Shown: positions 7,247 to 16,166, counted from the first letter of the stretch. The stretch is 64,000 bases of DNA from Nocardiopsis terrae (GCF_014651695.1 NZ_BMXJ01000001.1:869862-933861), one strand, 5' to 3'. Numbers and translations: made by a program. The notes: generated by a model from the sequence alone, not told the origin.

Positions 7247-8221
7247 TCAGTCCTGCCGGTCCATCTGGCTGATGATCCGCTCCAGGTCCTCCATCGTCGC
7301 GAACTCCACGACGATCTTGCCCTTCTTCCGGCCGATGTCCACCTTCACCGTGGTGTCGAGCCGGTCGCCCAGACGGGTCGCCCACTCCTCGACCTGAGGG
7401 GGGTTGCTGATCCTACCCGCGGAGGAGCGGCGGGGCTTCTCCCCCTCGGGACCCTCCTCCCCGGGGATCTCCCGGAGGGCGACGATCTCCTCCAGGGCCC
7501 GGACCGACAGGTTCTCGTTGTTGACCCGCTGAGCCAGTCGTTCCTGCGCTTCCGGATCATCGATCGAGAGCAGCGCGCGAGCGTGGCCGGCGCTGAGCAC
7601 CCCGGCCGCCACCCGGTTCTGCACCCTCCCCGGAAGGTTGAGCAGGCGCAGCGTGTTGCTGACGTGCGAGCGGGACTTGCCCACCCTCTGGGCCAGCTCC
7701 TCCTGGGTGGTGTCGAAGTCGTCCAGCATCTGCTGGTACGCGGCCGCCTCCTCCAGCGGGTTGAGCTGCTGCCGGTGCAGGTTCTCCAGGAGCGCCTCCC
7801 GGAGCAGCTCGTCATCGTCCGTCTTGCGGACGATGGCGGGGATGCGGTCGAGGTCCGCGAGCTTGCTCGCCCGGAACCTGCGCTCCCCCATGATCAGCTC
7901 GTATCGGTCCTCGCCGCGGCCCTCGAGCTTGCGAACCACGATGGGCTGAAGCAGACCGACCTCGACGATCGAGTCCCTCAGCTCCTCCAGGGCCTCCTCG
8001 TCGAAGTGCGTCCTGGGCTGACGGGGGTTGGGGGTGATCGAGGCGAGCTCGACATCCTCCAGGTAGGTCCCGTCCGGCAACTCCGCCGGCCCTTGGACCT
8101 CGGGGGTTTCAGGGGCGGACAGCTCCACCTCGGGAACGCTCTCCACCGGCGCGGGGGCCGTCGGCCCCTGCGGGATGAGCGCCCCCAGCCCCTTACCCAG
8201 TCCGCGCCGCTGCTGGCTCAC
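7247..8221 (-). CDS. parB: Chromosome partitioning protein ParB
   Basis: A 324-residue ParB. The N-terminal ParA-contact segment is RRGLGKGLGALIP. The CTP-binding ParB/Srx domain carries the ENLHRQQLNPLEEAAAYQQM region with GERRFRAS. The helix-turn-helix that reads parS follows (TQEELAQRVGKSRSHVSNTL), then a C-terminal dimerisation domain ending KGKIVVEFATMEDLERIISQ. It loads at parS as a CTP-dependent clamp and works with ParA. GTG 8221 is chosen because GGAGGGAG lies 7 nt upstream and it opens directly with SQQRRGLGKG; the longer start at 8239 has no ribosome-binding site. The gene follows parA, with a parS site in the 85-bp gap. Confidence 0.96.
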   Translation of the reverse strand: MSQQRRGLGKGLGALIPQGPTAPAPVESVPEVELSAPETPEVQGPAELPDGTYLEDVELASITPNPRQPRTHFDEEALEELRDSIVEVGLLQPIVVRKLEGRGEDRYELIMGERRFRASKLADLDRIPAIVRKTDDDELLREALLENLHRQQLNPLEEAAAYQQMLDDFDTTQEELAQRVGKSRSHVSNTLRLLNLPGRVQNRVAAGVLSAGHARALLSIDDPEAQERLAQRVNNENLSVRALEEIVALREIPGEEGPEGEKPRRSSAGRISNPPQVEEWATRLGDRLDTTVKVDIGRKKGKIVVEFATMEDLERIISQMDRQD

Positions 8222-8283
8222 CGGCAACTCCCTCCACACTCCTTGCGTGCTGTTCCGCCCGACCGCAGCGCGGCCGGGCGGAG

Positions 8284-8299
8284 TGTTTCACGTGAAACA
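8284..8299. promoter_or_regulatory. parS site 3 (parA-parB gap)
   Basis: An exact TGTTTCACGTGAAACA between the parA stop and the parB start. ParB bound here could also modulate read-through from parA into parB. Confidence 0.95.
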
Positions 8300-8306
8300 A
8301 CCGGCG

Positions 8307-9344
8307 TCAGCCGGAGATCCTCTCGGCCCGGTAGGCGATCTCACGGGACGCCTCCAGGTAGGCCACCGCACCGGTGGACGCGGGATCGTAGGTCATGACC
8401 GACTGCGCGTAGCTCGGCGCCTCGGAGACACGGACGCTCCTCGGCACCAGGGTCTCCAGGACGAGTTCACCGAAGTGCGAACGCACCTCGTCCGCGACCT
8501 GCTGGGCGAGCCTGGTCCGGCCGTCGTACATCGTCAGCAGGATCGTGCTGATGGACAGGCCCGTGTTCAGGTGCGACTTGACCAGCTCCACGTTGCGCAG
8601 AAGCTGACCGAGCCCTTCCAGTGCGTAGTACTCACACTGGATCGGGATCATGACCTCGTCGCACGCCACCATCGCGTTGACCGTCAACAGGCCGAGCGAA
8701 GGCGGACAGTCGATGAGGATGTAGTCGAGGTCCGACGTGTCGTAGGCGGCGAAGGCCCGCTTGAGCCGAGCCTCCCGGGCGACCAGGGAGACCAGTTCGA
8801 TCTCGGCCCCGGCGAGGTCGATGGTGGCCGGGGCGCACCACAGGTTCGGGATGTCCGGGACCGGCTGGGCCAGTTTCCGGATCTCCTCGTCCTCGACCAG
8901 GCAGTGGTAGATCGACCGGGTCTGGGTGTCACGCTCCATACCGAGCGCGGTGGACGCGTTCCCCTGCGGGTCGAGGTCGACCACGAGGACACGCTGCCCG
9001 TGCATGGCCAGGGCGGCGGCGATGTTCACCGTCGTGGTGGTCTTACCCACCCCGCCCTTCTGGTTGGCGACACTGATCACCCGGCAGGCCTTGGGGCGGG
9101 GCCAGTGGTCCTCGTGCCCGCGAACCGCCATCGCGGCATGGGCCGCGCGGGCAAGAGGAGTGTCGGGGACGCCGTCGGAGGCCGTGTCACCACTCTGTGT
9201 TTCACGTGAAACAGAGGGCTGGCCCGCCGTGGAGTCCGCTGCTGTTTCACGTGAAACATCGAGCAGGTCTCCATAGGCGCCCGCCGGGGTTTCACGTGAA
9301 ACACCGGCGTTGTCGGCTGGGTTCTGGGGCACGAATGAGTTCAC
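8307..9344 (-). CDS. parA: Chromosome partitioning ATPase ParA
   Basis: A 345-residue deviant Walker ATPase that moves ParB-parS complexes. The ATP site KGGVGKTTTTVN, the Walker A' segment VLVVDLDPQGNAST and Walker B DYILIDCPPSLG are intact. The GTG start at 9344 overlaps the rsmG stop (GTGA), giving an N-terminal extension of about 70 residues before the second possible start, ATG 9134. In this extension VSRET occurs three times exactly 15 residues apart, because three parS sites 45 bp apart are translated in frame. If translation really starts at 9134, those sites would be intergenic. The four-base coupling to rsmG favours the longer form. Confidence 0.92.
   Translation of the reverse strand: MNSFVPQNPADNAGVSRETPAGAYGDLLDVSRETAADSTAGQPSVSRETQSGDTASDGVPDTPLARAAHAAMAVRGHEDHWPRPKACRVISVANQKGGVGKTTTTVNIAAALAMHGQRVLVVDLDPQGNASTALGMERDTQTRSIYHCLVEDEEIRKLAQPVPDIPNLWCAPATIDLAGAEIELVSLVAREARLKRAFAAYDTSDLDYILIDCPPSLGLLTVNAMVACDEVMIPIQCEYYALEGLGQLLRNVELVKSHLNTGLSISTILLTMYDGRTRLAQQVADEVRSHFGELVLETLVPRSVRVSEAPSYAQSVMTYDPASTGAVAYLEASREIAYRAERISG
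9198..9213. promoter_or_regulatory. parS site 4 (inside parA)
   Basis: An exact parS consensus in the 5' part of parA, encoding one VSRET pentapeptide. First of three sites spaced 45 bp. Confidence 0.95.
9243..9258. promoter_or_regulatory. parS site 5 (inside parA)
   Basis: An exact parS consensus, 45 bp from site 4, also encoding VSRET in the parA frame. Confidence 0.95.
9288..9303. promoter_or_regulatory. parS site 6 (inside parA)
   Basis: A parS with one mismatch at its first base (G for T), exactly 45 bp from site 5. It encodes the third VSRET, close to the parA start. Confidence 0.9.
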
Positions 9345-10072
9345 CTCTTCCGTCCGCGCTTCTTTTTGCCGCTCCGCGCCTTCTTCTGGGATCCTCCGGG
9401 CGCGGGCGGACCACCGTCGGATGTCACCGTGACGCGAACGACCGTGGTAGCGGGATCGACTTTACCCCGACCCACCCTGATCACATCGCAGACGCCAGGA
9501 CGCAGTTTCGAAACGTCTTTCTCCGCCTCGGCCAATTCGGCCTCCGCCTGCTCCCCCTTCAGGGCCAACAGGCTCCCGCCCTTGCGGAGCAGCGGCAGCG
9601 ACCAACCGGCGAGACGGCCCAGCGGGGCGACCGCGCGGGCGGTGACGAAGTCGGTGTACAGCTCGCCGTGCGCCTCCTCGGCACGCCCCCGCCGAACCTC
9701 GACGTTGGCCAGGCCGAGTGTCTCGACAGCCTCGTCGAGGAAGACCGTCCGTCGCAGCAGGGGCTCCAGAAGGGTCACCCTGACATCCGGGCGCAGCAGA
9801 CCGAGCACCAGACCGGGCAGCCCAGCACCCGATCCGATGTCCACCACCTCCGCCCCCTCGGGGATCAACTCCTCGACGACAGCACAGTTGATGAGGTGTC
9901 GCTCCCAGAGGCGGGGCACCTCACGGGGGCCGATCAACCCCCGGCGCACCCCGTCGTCCGCGAGGAGTTCGGCATAGCGCGCAGCCGTGGGCAAGGTGTC
10001 GCCGAAGACCGCTCCGGCCTGCGGGGGCGGGGCGGGGAGCGTAGCGCCGGGCTCCTCAGTGCCCGAGGTCAT
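9341..10072 (-). CDS. rsmG: 16S rRNA m7G527 methyltransferase RsmG (GidB)
   Basis: A 243-residue class I SAM-dependent methyltransferase that modifies G527 of 16S rRNA in the 530 loop. Residues around 70-85 hold the SAM-binding VVDIGSGAGLPGLVLG motif, preceded by the family segment LWERHLINCAVVEELIP; VTARAVAPLGRLAGW and LLALKGEQAEAEL follow. The tail is strongly basic (KKARSGKKKRGRKR), consistent with rRNA contact. Loss of RsmG gives low-level streptomycin resistance in several bacteria. Its stop overlaps the parA start, so the two are translationally coupled. The upstream gap holds two parS sites and an octamer array. Confidence 0.95.
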   Translation of the reverse strand: MTSGTEEPGATLPAPPPQAGAVFGDTLPTAARYAELLADDGVRRGLIGPREVPRLWERHLINCAVVEELIPEGAEVVDIGSGAGLPGLVLGLLRPDVRVTLLEPLLRRTVFLDEAVETLGLANVEVRRGRAEEAHGELYTDFVTARAVAPLGRLAGWSLPLLRKGGSLLALKGEQAEAELAEAEKDVSKLRPGVCDVIRVGRGKVDPATTVVRVTVTSDGGPPAPGGSQKKARSGKKKRGRKR

Positions 10073-10123
10073 CGGTCACCACCTGTCGGAACTCGTCCAT
10101 CATCACTTCCATGAACCGTCGGG

Positions 10124-10164
10124 TCGCCATGTCGACCTGTCCATTCGGAGCATTGTCGACCGGC
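10124..10164. repeat. GTCGACNN octamer array 2 (rsmG-khpB gap)
   Basis: Units in 8-bp register from 10125: CGCCATGT, CGACCTGT, CCATTCGG, AGCATTGT, CGACCGGC. Two strong GTCGAC centres lie 24 bp (three units) apart. The 428-bp gap between rsmG and khpB also holds two parS sites and no gene I can support. Confidence 0.5.
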
Positions 10165-10335
10165 GTGGGAAACGCGCGGAGGATCACGGTCGCCCGCACG
10201 CACGGGGTTGCCCCCTCCCCCCGCACGGACCGCGTGGCTCGCGGATCCACTCGCGGCGTCGTCCCGGAGTGCCGGGGCGGAACGGCTCGTGGGCGGGAAG
10301 GCCCCGGAGACGATCCTATGTGTGGGACGCACCCG

Positions 10336-10351
10336 GGTTTCACGTGAAACA
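10336..10351. promoter_or_regulatory. parS site 7
   Basis: A one-mismatch parS (G at position 1) in the rsmG-khpB intergenic region. Confidence 0.9.
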
Positions 10352-10456
10352 CCCCCGGCACCCCTCGCGGCCCCCGCCCCCGCGGTCCGCCCCGCGCCCG
10401 TGTCCGCTCTCCACGCCATCCGTGTCGAGAGTCCGCCCCGCACAACGAAGGGGCGG

Positions 10457-10472
10457 TGTTTCACGTGAAACA
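10457..10472. promoter_or_regulatory. parS site 8 within a 32-bp palindrome
   Basis: An exact parS consensus in a perfect palindrome spanning 10449-10480, 21 bp after the khpB stop. The extended stem suggests a double role as transcription terminator of the khpB end of the operon. Confidence 0.92.
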
Positions 10473-10500
10473 CCGCCCCTGACATCTGCCACCCGAAACG

Positions 10501-11025
10501 CTAGTCGGCTGGATGCACCACCACGTAGCGGTTGGGCTCCTCGCCCTCGGACTCACTGCGCAGACCGGCCGCGGCGACCGCGTCGTGCACGACCTTGCGC
10601 TCGAACGGGGTCATCGGCTCCAGCGGGTGAATCTCCCCGCTCTCCTTGACCTTGTTCGCGGCCTCGGTGCCGATCTGGAAGAGCACCTTGCGGCGGCCCT
10701 CGCGGTAGCCGCCGATGTCCAGCATGAGGCGGCTGCGCTCCCCGGTCGCGCGGTGCACGGCCAGACGGGTCAGCTCCTGGAGGGCCTCCAGGACCTCACC
10801 GTCGTCACCGATCAGTTCGTCCAGGGTCGCGCCGACAACGGAGACCATCGCGCGGTCCCCTTCGACGTCCATGTCGATGTCGCCGTCGAAGTCCGCGATG
10901 TCGAGGAGGCCCTCGATGTAGTCCGCGGCGATGTCACCCTCGTTCTCCAGGGCTTCGATGTCGATTCCGGCCTCGGGTGCCTCAGCCACCGCTACGCCAC
11001 CGCTCTCTTCCTCGCTACTTCCCAC
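10501..11025 (-). CDS. khpB: RNA-binding protein KhpB (Jag, KH-R3H)
   Basis: A 174-residue protein with an acidic N-terminus, a KH domain (about residues 50-110, VVGATLDELIGDDGEVLEAL where the usual GxxG loop reads IGDD) and a C-terminal R3H domain (HPLEPMTPFERKVVHDAVAA, about 130-170). KhpB/Jag proteins bind RNA and affect cell elongation and division in Gram-positive bacteria. It sits between yidC and rsmG as in most actinomycetes. GTG 11025 opens MGSSEEESGG. A palindrome containing parS site 8 follows its stop. Confidence 0.93.
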   Translation of the reverse strand: MGSSEEESGGVAVAEAPEAGIDIEALENEGDIAADYIEGLLDIADFDGDIDMDVEGDRAMVSVVGATLDELIGDDGEVLEALQELTRLAVHRATGERSRLMLDIGGYREGRRKVLFQIGTEAANKVKESGEIHPLEPMTPFERKVVHDAVAAAGLRSESEGEEPNRYVVVHPAD

Positions 11026-11133
11026 AGCGATCCCGTCTCCTCAATCCGTCAGTCCCTGGCCGCCGTACGCCTCAGGGGCATTGTCGCCTGCGTACTAGAA
11101 AGTCGTCGCCGCCGACACGAAACAGGAAGGCCC

Positions 11134-12072
11134 TCAGTTGGGCCCGCCGCTGCGCTTGGAGCGCGGCTGCTTCTTCGGCTGCTTACGTTCGATCTTAGGC
11201 TCTTCCTTGGGCTCCGGAGCGGTTTCCGGGGCCTTCTTCCGGCCGAGCATGCCCTTGGCCGAGCCCTTGGCGGTGCTGCCCTTGCCCGACTGGTCCCCGT
11301 CACCGGGAAGGGGCTGGTTCCGGTAGAGGTAGTGCTGCTGCACCATGGTCCAGACGTTGGACGTGACCCAGTAGACGAGCACACCGACCGGCATCGCGAG
11401 ACCGAAGAGCCCGAACGCGGGCGCCAGGTACATCATGATCTTCTGGGTCTGCATCATCGGGTTGTCGGGCTGCTGCGCCATGCTGCGCTTGATGCTCTGC
11501 CGCATGGTCAGGAACGTCGTGGTGCCCATGACCACACAGGCGATCGCGATGACGATCTTCGCCATGACGGGGTCGGTCGCGCCGAGCTGACGCAGTTCCT
11601 CCGGGGTGGTGTTGAACTGCGCGGCGATCGGAGCGTGGAAGATCAGCGCCTCGCGGGCGCTGTTGGCGAGTTCCTCGGTGAAGCCGTACCGGGCCTGGCC
11701 TTCGGCGACGCTGCGCAGCACGCTGAACAGTGCGAAGAACACCGGCATCTGCAGGAGGAGGGGGAGACAACCCATGATGGGGTTGGTCCCGCTCTCCTGG
11801 TAGAGCTTCATCGACTCCTTCTGGAGCCGCTCCTTGTCGTGCTTGTAGCGCTCCCGAAGCTTCATGATCTTCGGTTGCACTTCCTGCATCTTGCGCTGCG
11901 TGTTCATCTGCTTGACGAACAGCGGAACGAGCAGGAGCCGCATGACAACGGTGAGCAGCACGATGGACAGGCCCCACGCCCACCCGCTGTCGGGGTTCAG
12001 GCCGACGAAGGACAGACCCGCGTGGATCTGGACCAACGTCCAGCCGACGATGTTGTAAAGCCAGTCCAGCAC
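11134..12072 (-). CDS. yidC: Membrane protein insertase YidC
   Basis: A 312-residue Oxa1/YidC/Alb3 insertase that inserts and folds membrane proteins, alone or with SecYEG. The Gram-positive form lacks the large periplasmic domain and begins with MLDWLYNIVGWTLVQIHAGL. Five membrane segments are visible, with the hydrophilic-groove arginine of the RLLLVPLFVKQ region and a charged cytoplasmic hairpin (KIMKLRERYKHDKERLQKE). The C-terminus is a long basic tail (QPKKQPRSKRSGGPN) of the kind that contacts ribosomes. The start is GTG 12072. yidD lies 24 bp upstream and khpB follows after 108 bp. Confidence 0.95.
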   Translation of the reverse strand: MLDWLYNIVGWTLVQIHAGLSFVGLNPDSGWAWGLSIVLLTVVMRLLLVPLFVKQMNTQRKMQEVQPKIMKLRERYKHDKERLQKESMKLYQESGTNPIMGCLPLLLQMPVFFALFSVLRSVAEGQARYGFTEELANSAREALIFHAPIAAQFNTTPEELRQLGATDPVMAKIVIAIACVVMGTTTFLTMRQSIKRSMAQQPDNPMMQTQKIMMYLAPAFGLFGLAMPVGVLVYWVTSNVWTMVQQHYLYRNQPLPGDGDQSGKGSTAKGSAKGMLGRKKAPETAPEPKEEPKIERKQPKKQPRSKRSGGPN

Positions 12073-12096
12073 CGGCCAACTCCTAGTTCAGTGAAA

Positions 12097-12411
12097 CTAC
12101 TGGTCCCCGGAAGCGGCGCCGGTGTTCCCGGTTCCGCCCGCAGACTCCTCGGACTCCTCGTTCCCGCGCCCCCTGGGCGGCGGAACCGGATCAAGACCCC
12201 CCGGGTTGAAGGGATGGCAGCGGGCGATACGCCTGACAGCCAGCCACAACCCGCGCAGGGCTCCGTGCACGCGGAGCGCCTCGACGGCGTACGCGCTGCA
12301 CGAAGGGTAGAAACGACAGACCGGGGGGAAGAGCGGGCTGATGAAGCGCTGGTAACCACGGATGGGCAGGATCAGCAGCCGTGCGAACGACGTCGGTCTG
12401 TGCTCGGTCAT
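12097..12411 (-). CDS. yidD: Membrane protein insertion efficiency factor YidD
   Basis: A 104-residue YidD. It shows the family core [29 protein letters not shown] with conserved cysteines and [28 protein letters not shown], then a Gly/Glu-rich tail. YidD is a small membrane-associated protein that aids YidC-dependent insertion. ATG 12411 is chosen because it overlaps the rnpA stop in ATGA; a GTG four codons earlier is possible. It lies between rnpA and yidC in the conserved order. Confidence 0.94.
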   Translation of the reverse strand: MTEHRPTSFARLLILPIRGYQRFISPLFPPVCRFYPSCSAYAVEALRVHGALRGLWLAVRRIARCHPFNPGGLDPVPPPRGRGNEESEESAGGTGNTGAASGDQ

Positions 12412-12893
12412 TGCTTCGCCCACCGTTCTCCGCCCCTGGGTGGGCGACGGTCACCGTCTGCCTCGCTCCTCGCCGACTCGGCCGGTTCGGGGCGCGGGCC
12501 CCCACGGCCCCGACGACGCTTGGCAGCCCCCCGGGGCCGCTGCGCCGCGGCGATCGCGCTGTCGAGTTGTACTGCCAGATCCTGCTGCCGCATGTTCGCG
12601 GCAGAGGGCTTGGCCCGCACTACCAGCAGGCTACCGTTTGGCAGAACAGCCAACCGTGCCCGCATCAGGTGGCGCAGCCTCCGCTGTACGCGTTTGCGCA
12701 CCACCGCTCCCCCGACCGCCTTACTCACGACGAAACCGACGCGCGGCGGTGCCGCGGCGTCGGTGTCTTGGTCGGACGGCTGTCGGGGGGCGAGGTAGAT
12801 GACGCCCAGGGCCTCACGCGATGCGCGCCGGCCCGAGCGCATGACCGTTCCGAACTCGGCGCTGTGACGCATCCGGTTCTCCGGCGACAACAT
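12408..12893 (-). CDS. rnpA: Ribonuclease P protein component
   Basis: A 161-residue basic protein that assists the RNase P RNA in maturing tRNA 5' ends. The core begins [23 protein letters not shown] and contains the signature [26 protein letters not shown]. The C-terminal 40 residues form an Arg-rich, low-complexity extension that is longer than in most bacteria. ATG 12893 is preceded by GGAGGAA at good spacing; the frame is open further upstream, but that part lies in the rpmH-rnpA leader. It overlaps yidD by four bases. Confidence 0.93.
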   Translation of the reverse strand: MLSPENRMRHSAEFGTVMRSGRRASREALGVIYLAPRQPSDQDTDAAAPPRVGFVVSKAVGGAVVRKRVQRRLRHLMRARLAVLPNGSLLVVRAKPSAANMRQQDLAVQLDSAIAAAQRPRGAAKRRRGRGGPRPEPAESARSEADGDRRPPRGGERWAKQ

Positions 12894-12954
12894 CGGCGTT
12901 CCTCCGGGAGAGGGGGCACGGCCCTCGACTACCGGATCCGTGCCCCACGACAAA

Positions 12955-12987
12955 GGGACCGACCGGCAAGAAGGCCGGACCGGTCCC
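12955..12987 (-). terminator. Hairpin between rpmH and rnpA
   Basis: Arms GGGACCGACCGG and CCGGACCGGTCCC pair with one bulge, in the 120-bp gap between rpmH and rnpA. It may attenuate read-through so that rpmH is expressed more than rnpA; this role is inferred from position. Confidence 0.5.
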
Positions 12988-13013
12988 AGTGAAGACTTGA
13001 GGCTTACGTGGCC

Positions 13014-13157
13014 CTAGTGGCTCACGGTCAGCGCGGCGCGTCCCTTACGACGACGCGAGGCGATGATGGCGCGACCGGCGCGCGTACGCATGCGCAGCCG
13101 GAAGCCGTGGACCTTCGCGCGACGCCGGTTGTTCGGCTGAAACGTACGCTTGCTCAC
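13014..13157 (-). CDS. rpmH: 50S ribosomal protein L34
   Basis: A 47-residue, extremely basic ribosomal protein: residues 1-13 read [13 protein letters not shown] and the end reads [13 protein letters not shown], with the invariant [17 protein letters not shown] core between. It is a component of the large ribosomal subunit. The start is GTG 13157. It is the first gene of the leftward rpmH-rnpA-yidD-yidC-khpB-rsmG-parA-parB series, and its upstream region is shared with the divergent dnaA side of the origin. Confidence 0.97.
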   Translation of the reverse strand: MSKRTFQPNNRRRAKVHGFRLRMRTRAGRAIIASRRRKGRAALTVSH

Positions 13158-13404
13158 TACTGGCTCCAGGGGCGTGTCAGGAAAGTACTACGACAGACCC
13201 CCAGGATATGCGGGGCCTTGCTGTGCATGTGTCGATGCCGCGCTCTCATGTCGGACATGAGCGCGGACAGAATCATCGGCATAAGCATAAAGAAGATACG
13301 ACCTGGTCGGGCCGTGGTCAAATCAGACCGCCCGCCGGACCGGGTCCCGAGTCCGCCGGGCGCGGCCCGGCCGGTGGCGGACACCACTGCGCACAGCCTA
13401 CCCC

Positions 13405-13655
13405 CACCCCTGTGGACAACCAGTTGTCCACAGGGGGCGCAACTTCCACAGTGGGGCGTGTCCTGTGGATAACCTCAACCTGTGGATAACTCTCCCCTCG
13501 CCTCGCCCCCAGCCTCCCAGAAGCTGTGGACGAGCGCTTTACACACCTTCTGACCTGCAAATTGTGGATAACCCCACAGAGTGCACAGTCAGCTGTCATC
13601 CTGTGGATAAACCTGTGCACAACCTGTGGACAACCCTCTGATGCTGTGGATACCC
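13405..13655. other. oriC, left DnaA-box cluster (rpmH-dnaA gap)
   Basis: The 750-bp gap between rpmH and dnaA holds a dense set of DnaA boxes (TTATCCACA/TTGTCCACA). Clear ones are at 13411 (minus), 13424 (plus), 13464, 13481, 13563, 13602 and 13625 (minus), with weaker copies at 13524 and 13645. The first two form an inverted pair 13 bp apart. This cluster may belong to a bipartite origin or autoregulate dnaA. Confidence 0.75.
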
Positions 13656-13895
13656 AGAGGTAGTCAAACCCTTGGCTGCTGCTGATCGATCCCGCTGTCC
13701 ACAGGCCCCGCACGACCAGACGAACCCACCACACCCCCTGACTCCCTGCCCCGGCACCCCCTGGAGGGGAGGACAATGGGAGGGGCGGGCCCCGCAGGGG
13801 CTCAACCGTGCCCGTGACAGGCCGTACCAACCTCCCCCGTCCCCTCACCGCTACCAATCCGCACCGAACAGATCCGCACCGAAGGGACAGCAACC

Positions 13896-13916
13896 ATGGC
13901 AGGTCACCTTGGCTGA
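13896..13916 (+). other. Six-codon leader frame overlapping the dnaA start
   Basis: ATG 13896 opens a frame of six codons (MAGHLG) that terminates at 13916, overlapping the proposed TTG start of dnaA at 13909 in another frame. It is preceded by GAAGGGA. It could be translated and influence dnaA initiation, or be fortuitous. Confidence 0.3.
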
Positions 13917-15990
13917 AGCACAGGTCAACCTCGCAATGGTCTGGTCAAGCGTGCTGGACGGGATCGACAACGACTCCCTGCCCGCGCACCAGCGCGCCTG
14001 GCTGCCGCAGACCCGTCCGCTGGGTCTGATCGAGGACACGGCGCTGATCGCAGCGCCCAACGAGTTCACCAAGAAGGTCCTGGAGACACGTCTCTACCCG
14101 GCGATCAGCAAGGCCCTCTCCGCACACCTGGGCCGGGAGATCCGGGTCGCGGTGACCGTGGACCCCACCGCGGTGCCGACCCCGCCGCCGACCCCCGCAC
14201 CGTACGGCGGGGCGCCGGGAGCGCACGGCCCCCTCCCCGCTTCGCAGGGTCCCGCCCCGACCGCGCCGCGCTCCGAACCCCCCGCACACGAGCCCTCTCC
14301 CCAGGAGGGCACGGCGCACGAGTCCCGCGGCCAGCACGCACGCCCGGCCGAACCGCACCCCTCCGAAGCCCTGGGGGCGCACCCCGGCCACGCCCGAGCC
14401 CAGGCTGCCCAGGCCGACCTGCTCGGCACCGCTCCCCCGGCCCAGGAGCCCCAACAGCCCCAACAGCAGGCCGCGCCCAGCCACCCCGCGCCCCAGAACG
14501 GTGACCGGTGGTACGCGGCCCCGGGGGGTTGGGCACCTGACCAGGACCAGTCGGCGCAGGGGCAGCACGTGCAGAGCCCGCGGCCCCGGCCCGAGCAGAC
14601 GCACCCCCAGGGCCCCCGTTCCCACCCCGCGCCGCCGGAGGCGTCCGCGCCCGGCGCCCAGGGGCCTCCCCCCTCCTCCCGCTCCCCGCGCTGGGAACAA
14701 CCCGCCCAGGAACAGCTGTGGCAGCAGCAGGCCTGGGGGGACTCCTCCTGGGACCAGCCCAACCGCTGGGAGACCCCGGCCGCGACCGCTCCCGCGCCGG
14801 AGCCCGCGGCGCCCGGCCCCGAGGGTCCGGCCCCGGGGCGGGAGCAGCCGGCCGAGGAGGCCCAGGCACCTGCACGGGAGCCGTCGGAGGAGAAGGGGGC
14901 CGCCAACTCCCCCGCCTCTCCCCCCGGGCGCTCCCCGGAGATCCCGCCGGGCGAGCACGCGCGGCTGAATCCGAAGTACACCTTCGACACGTTCGTCATC
15001 GGTTCCAGTAACCGGTTCGCGCACGCGGCCTCCGTGGCCGCCGCCGAGGCCCCCGCCAAGGCCTACAACCCGCTGTTCATCCACGGGGGCTCCGGGCTGG
15101 GAAAGACCCACCTCCTGCACGCGATCGGCCACTACACGCACCGGCTCTACGAGGGCTCCCGGGTGCGGTACGTGAGCTCGGAGGAGTTCACCAACGAGTT
15201 CATCAACTCGATCCGGGACGGGAAGGCGGACGGCTTCCGCCGCCGGTACCGGGACATCGACGTACTCCTGGTGGACGACATCCAGTTCCTGGAGAACAAG
15301 GAGCAGACGCAGGAGGAGTTCTTCCACACCTTCAACACGCTCCACAACTCCGACAAGCAGATCGTCATCTCCAGTGACCGGCCGCCCAAGCAGCTGACCA
15401 CGCTGGAGGACCGGATGCGGAGCCGGTTCGAGTGGGGCCTGCTGACCGACGTCCAGCCGCCCGAGCTGGAGACCCGGATCGCCATCCTGCGCAAGAAGGC
15501 GGCGCAGGAAGGGCTGGCCGCCCCGCCGGAGGTCCTGGAGTTCATCGCCAGCAAGATCTCCACCAACATCCGTGAGCTGGAGGGCGCGCTCATCCGGGTG
15601 ACCGCGTTCGCCAGCCTCAACCGGCAGTCCGTCGACCTGGACCTGACCGGCCAGGTCCTGCGGGACCTGGTCCCCAACGCCGAGGTCCCGGAGATCACGG
15701 CCAGCGCGATCATGTCCCAGACCGCGGCCTACTTCGGGCTGAGCCTGGAGGACCTGTGCGGGACGTCGCGGTCCCGGGTCCTGGTCACGGCCCGGCAGAT
15801 CGCCATGTACCTGTGCCGTGAGCTCACGGACCTCTCCCTGCCCAAGATCGGCCAGCAGTTCGGCCGGGACCACACCACCGTCATGCACGCCGACCGCAAG
15901 GTGCGTGCCCTGATGGCGGAGCGCCGCTCCATCTACAACCAGGTCCACGAACTGACCAGCCGGATCAAGGACCAGCCCTCGCTGACCTGA
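13909..15990 (+). CDS. dnaA: Chromosomal replication initiator DnaA
   Basis: A 693-residue initiator protein. Domain I is about residues 1-85 ([20 protein letters not shown]). Domain II is a Pro/Gln/Ala-rich linker of some 260 residues, far longer than in E. coli. Domain III (AAA+, about 350-580) has Walker [16 protein letters not shown] near 393 and Walker [12 protein letters not shown]. Domain IV ends with the box-binding [14 protein letters not shown]. It binds the DnaA boxes on both sides of its gene and opens the origin. TTG 13909 is chosen because it opens the conserved domain I; the upstream in-frame extension is boxes and low-complexity sequence. The nearby ATG 13896 is out of frame. 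Confidence 0.95.
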   Translation: MAEAQVNLAMVWSSVLDGIDNDSLPAHQRAWLPQTRPLGLIEDTALIAAPNEFTKKVLETRLYPAISKALSAHLGREIRVAVTVDPTAVPTPPPTPAPYGGAPGAHGPLPASQGPAPTAPRSEPPAHEPSPQEGTAHESRGQHARPAEPHPSEALGAHPGHARAQAAQADLLGTAPPAQEPQQPQQQAAPSHPAPQNGDRWYAAPGGWAPDQDQSAQGQHVQSPRPRPEQTHPQGPRSHPAPPEASAPGAQGPPPSSRSPRWEQPAQEQLWQQQAWGDSSWDQPNRWETPAATAPAPEPAAPGPEGPAPGREQPAEEAQAPAREPSEEKGAANSPASPPGRSPEIPPGEHARLNPKYTFDTFVIGSSNRFAHAASVAAAEAPAKAYNPLFIHGGSGLGKTHLLHAIGHYTHRLYEGSRVRYVSSEEFTNEFINSIRDGKADGFRRRYRDIDVLLVDDIQFLENKEQTQEEFFHTFNTLHNSDKQIVISSDRPPKQLTTLEDRMRSRFEWGLLTDVQPPELETRIAILRKKAAQEGLAAPPEVLEFIASKISTNIRELEGALIRVTAFASLNRQSVDLDLTGQVLRDLVPNAEVPEITASAIMSQTAAYFGLSLEDLCGTSRSRVLVTARQIAMYLCRELTDLSLPKIGQQFGRDHTTVMHADRKVRALMAERRSIYNQVHELTSRIKDQPSLT

Positions 15991-16051
15991 CCGTGCCCTG
16001 CGCGGGAACTCCGGGGCGGGGGCAGGGGAGCGCAGGAACGCCGAAGGTGCA

Positions 16052-16091
16052 CAGAGGGGCCGCGTCCGACGGAGGACGGCGGCCCCCTCTG
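16052..16091 (+). terminator. Terminator of dnaA
   Basis: Arms CAGAGGGGCCGC and GCGGCCCCCTCTG pair across a short inner stem (CGTCC/GGACG), 61 bp after the dnaA stop. Confidence 0.7.
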
Positions 16092-16124
16092 CTCCTCCGG
16101 GCCCGGGTCCCGGGCCCGGCCGCT

Positions 16125-16166
16125 GTCGATGTGTCTCCGTGTCGACAGCTCTACCCGTCGACCCGC
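16125..16166. repeat. GTCGACNN octamer array 3 (dnaA-dnaN gap)
   Basis: Units from 16127 in strict 8-bp register: CGATGTGT, CTCCGTGT, CGACAGCT, CTACCCGT, CGACCCGC. It lies between the dnaA terminator and the right DnaA-box cluster. Confidence 0.55.
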
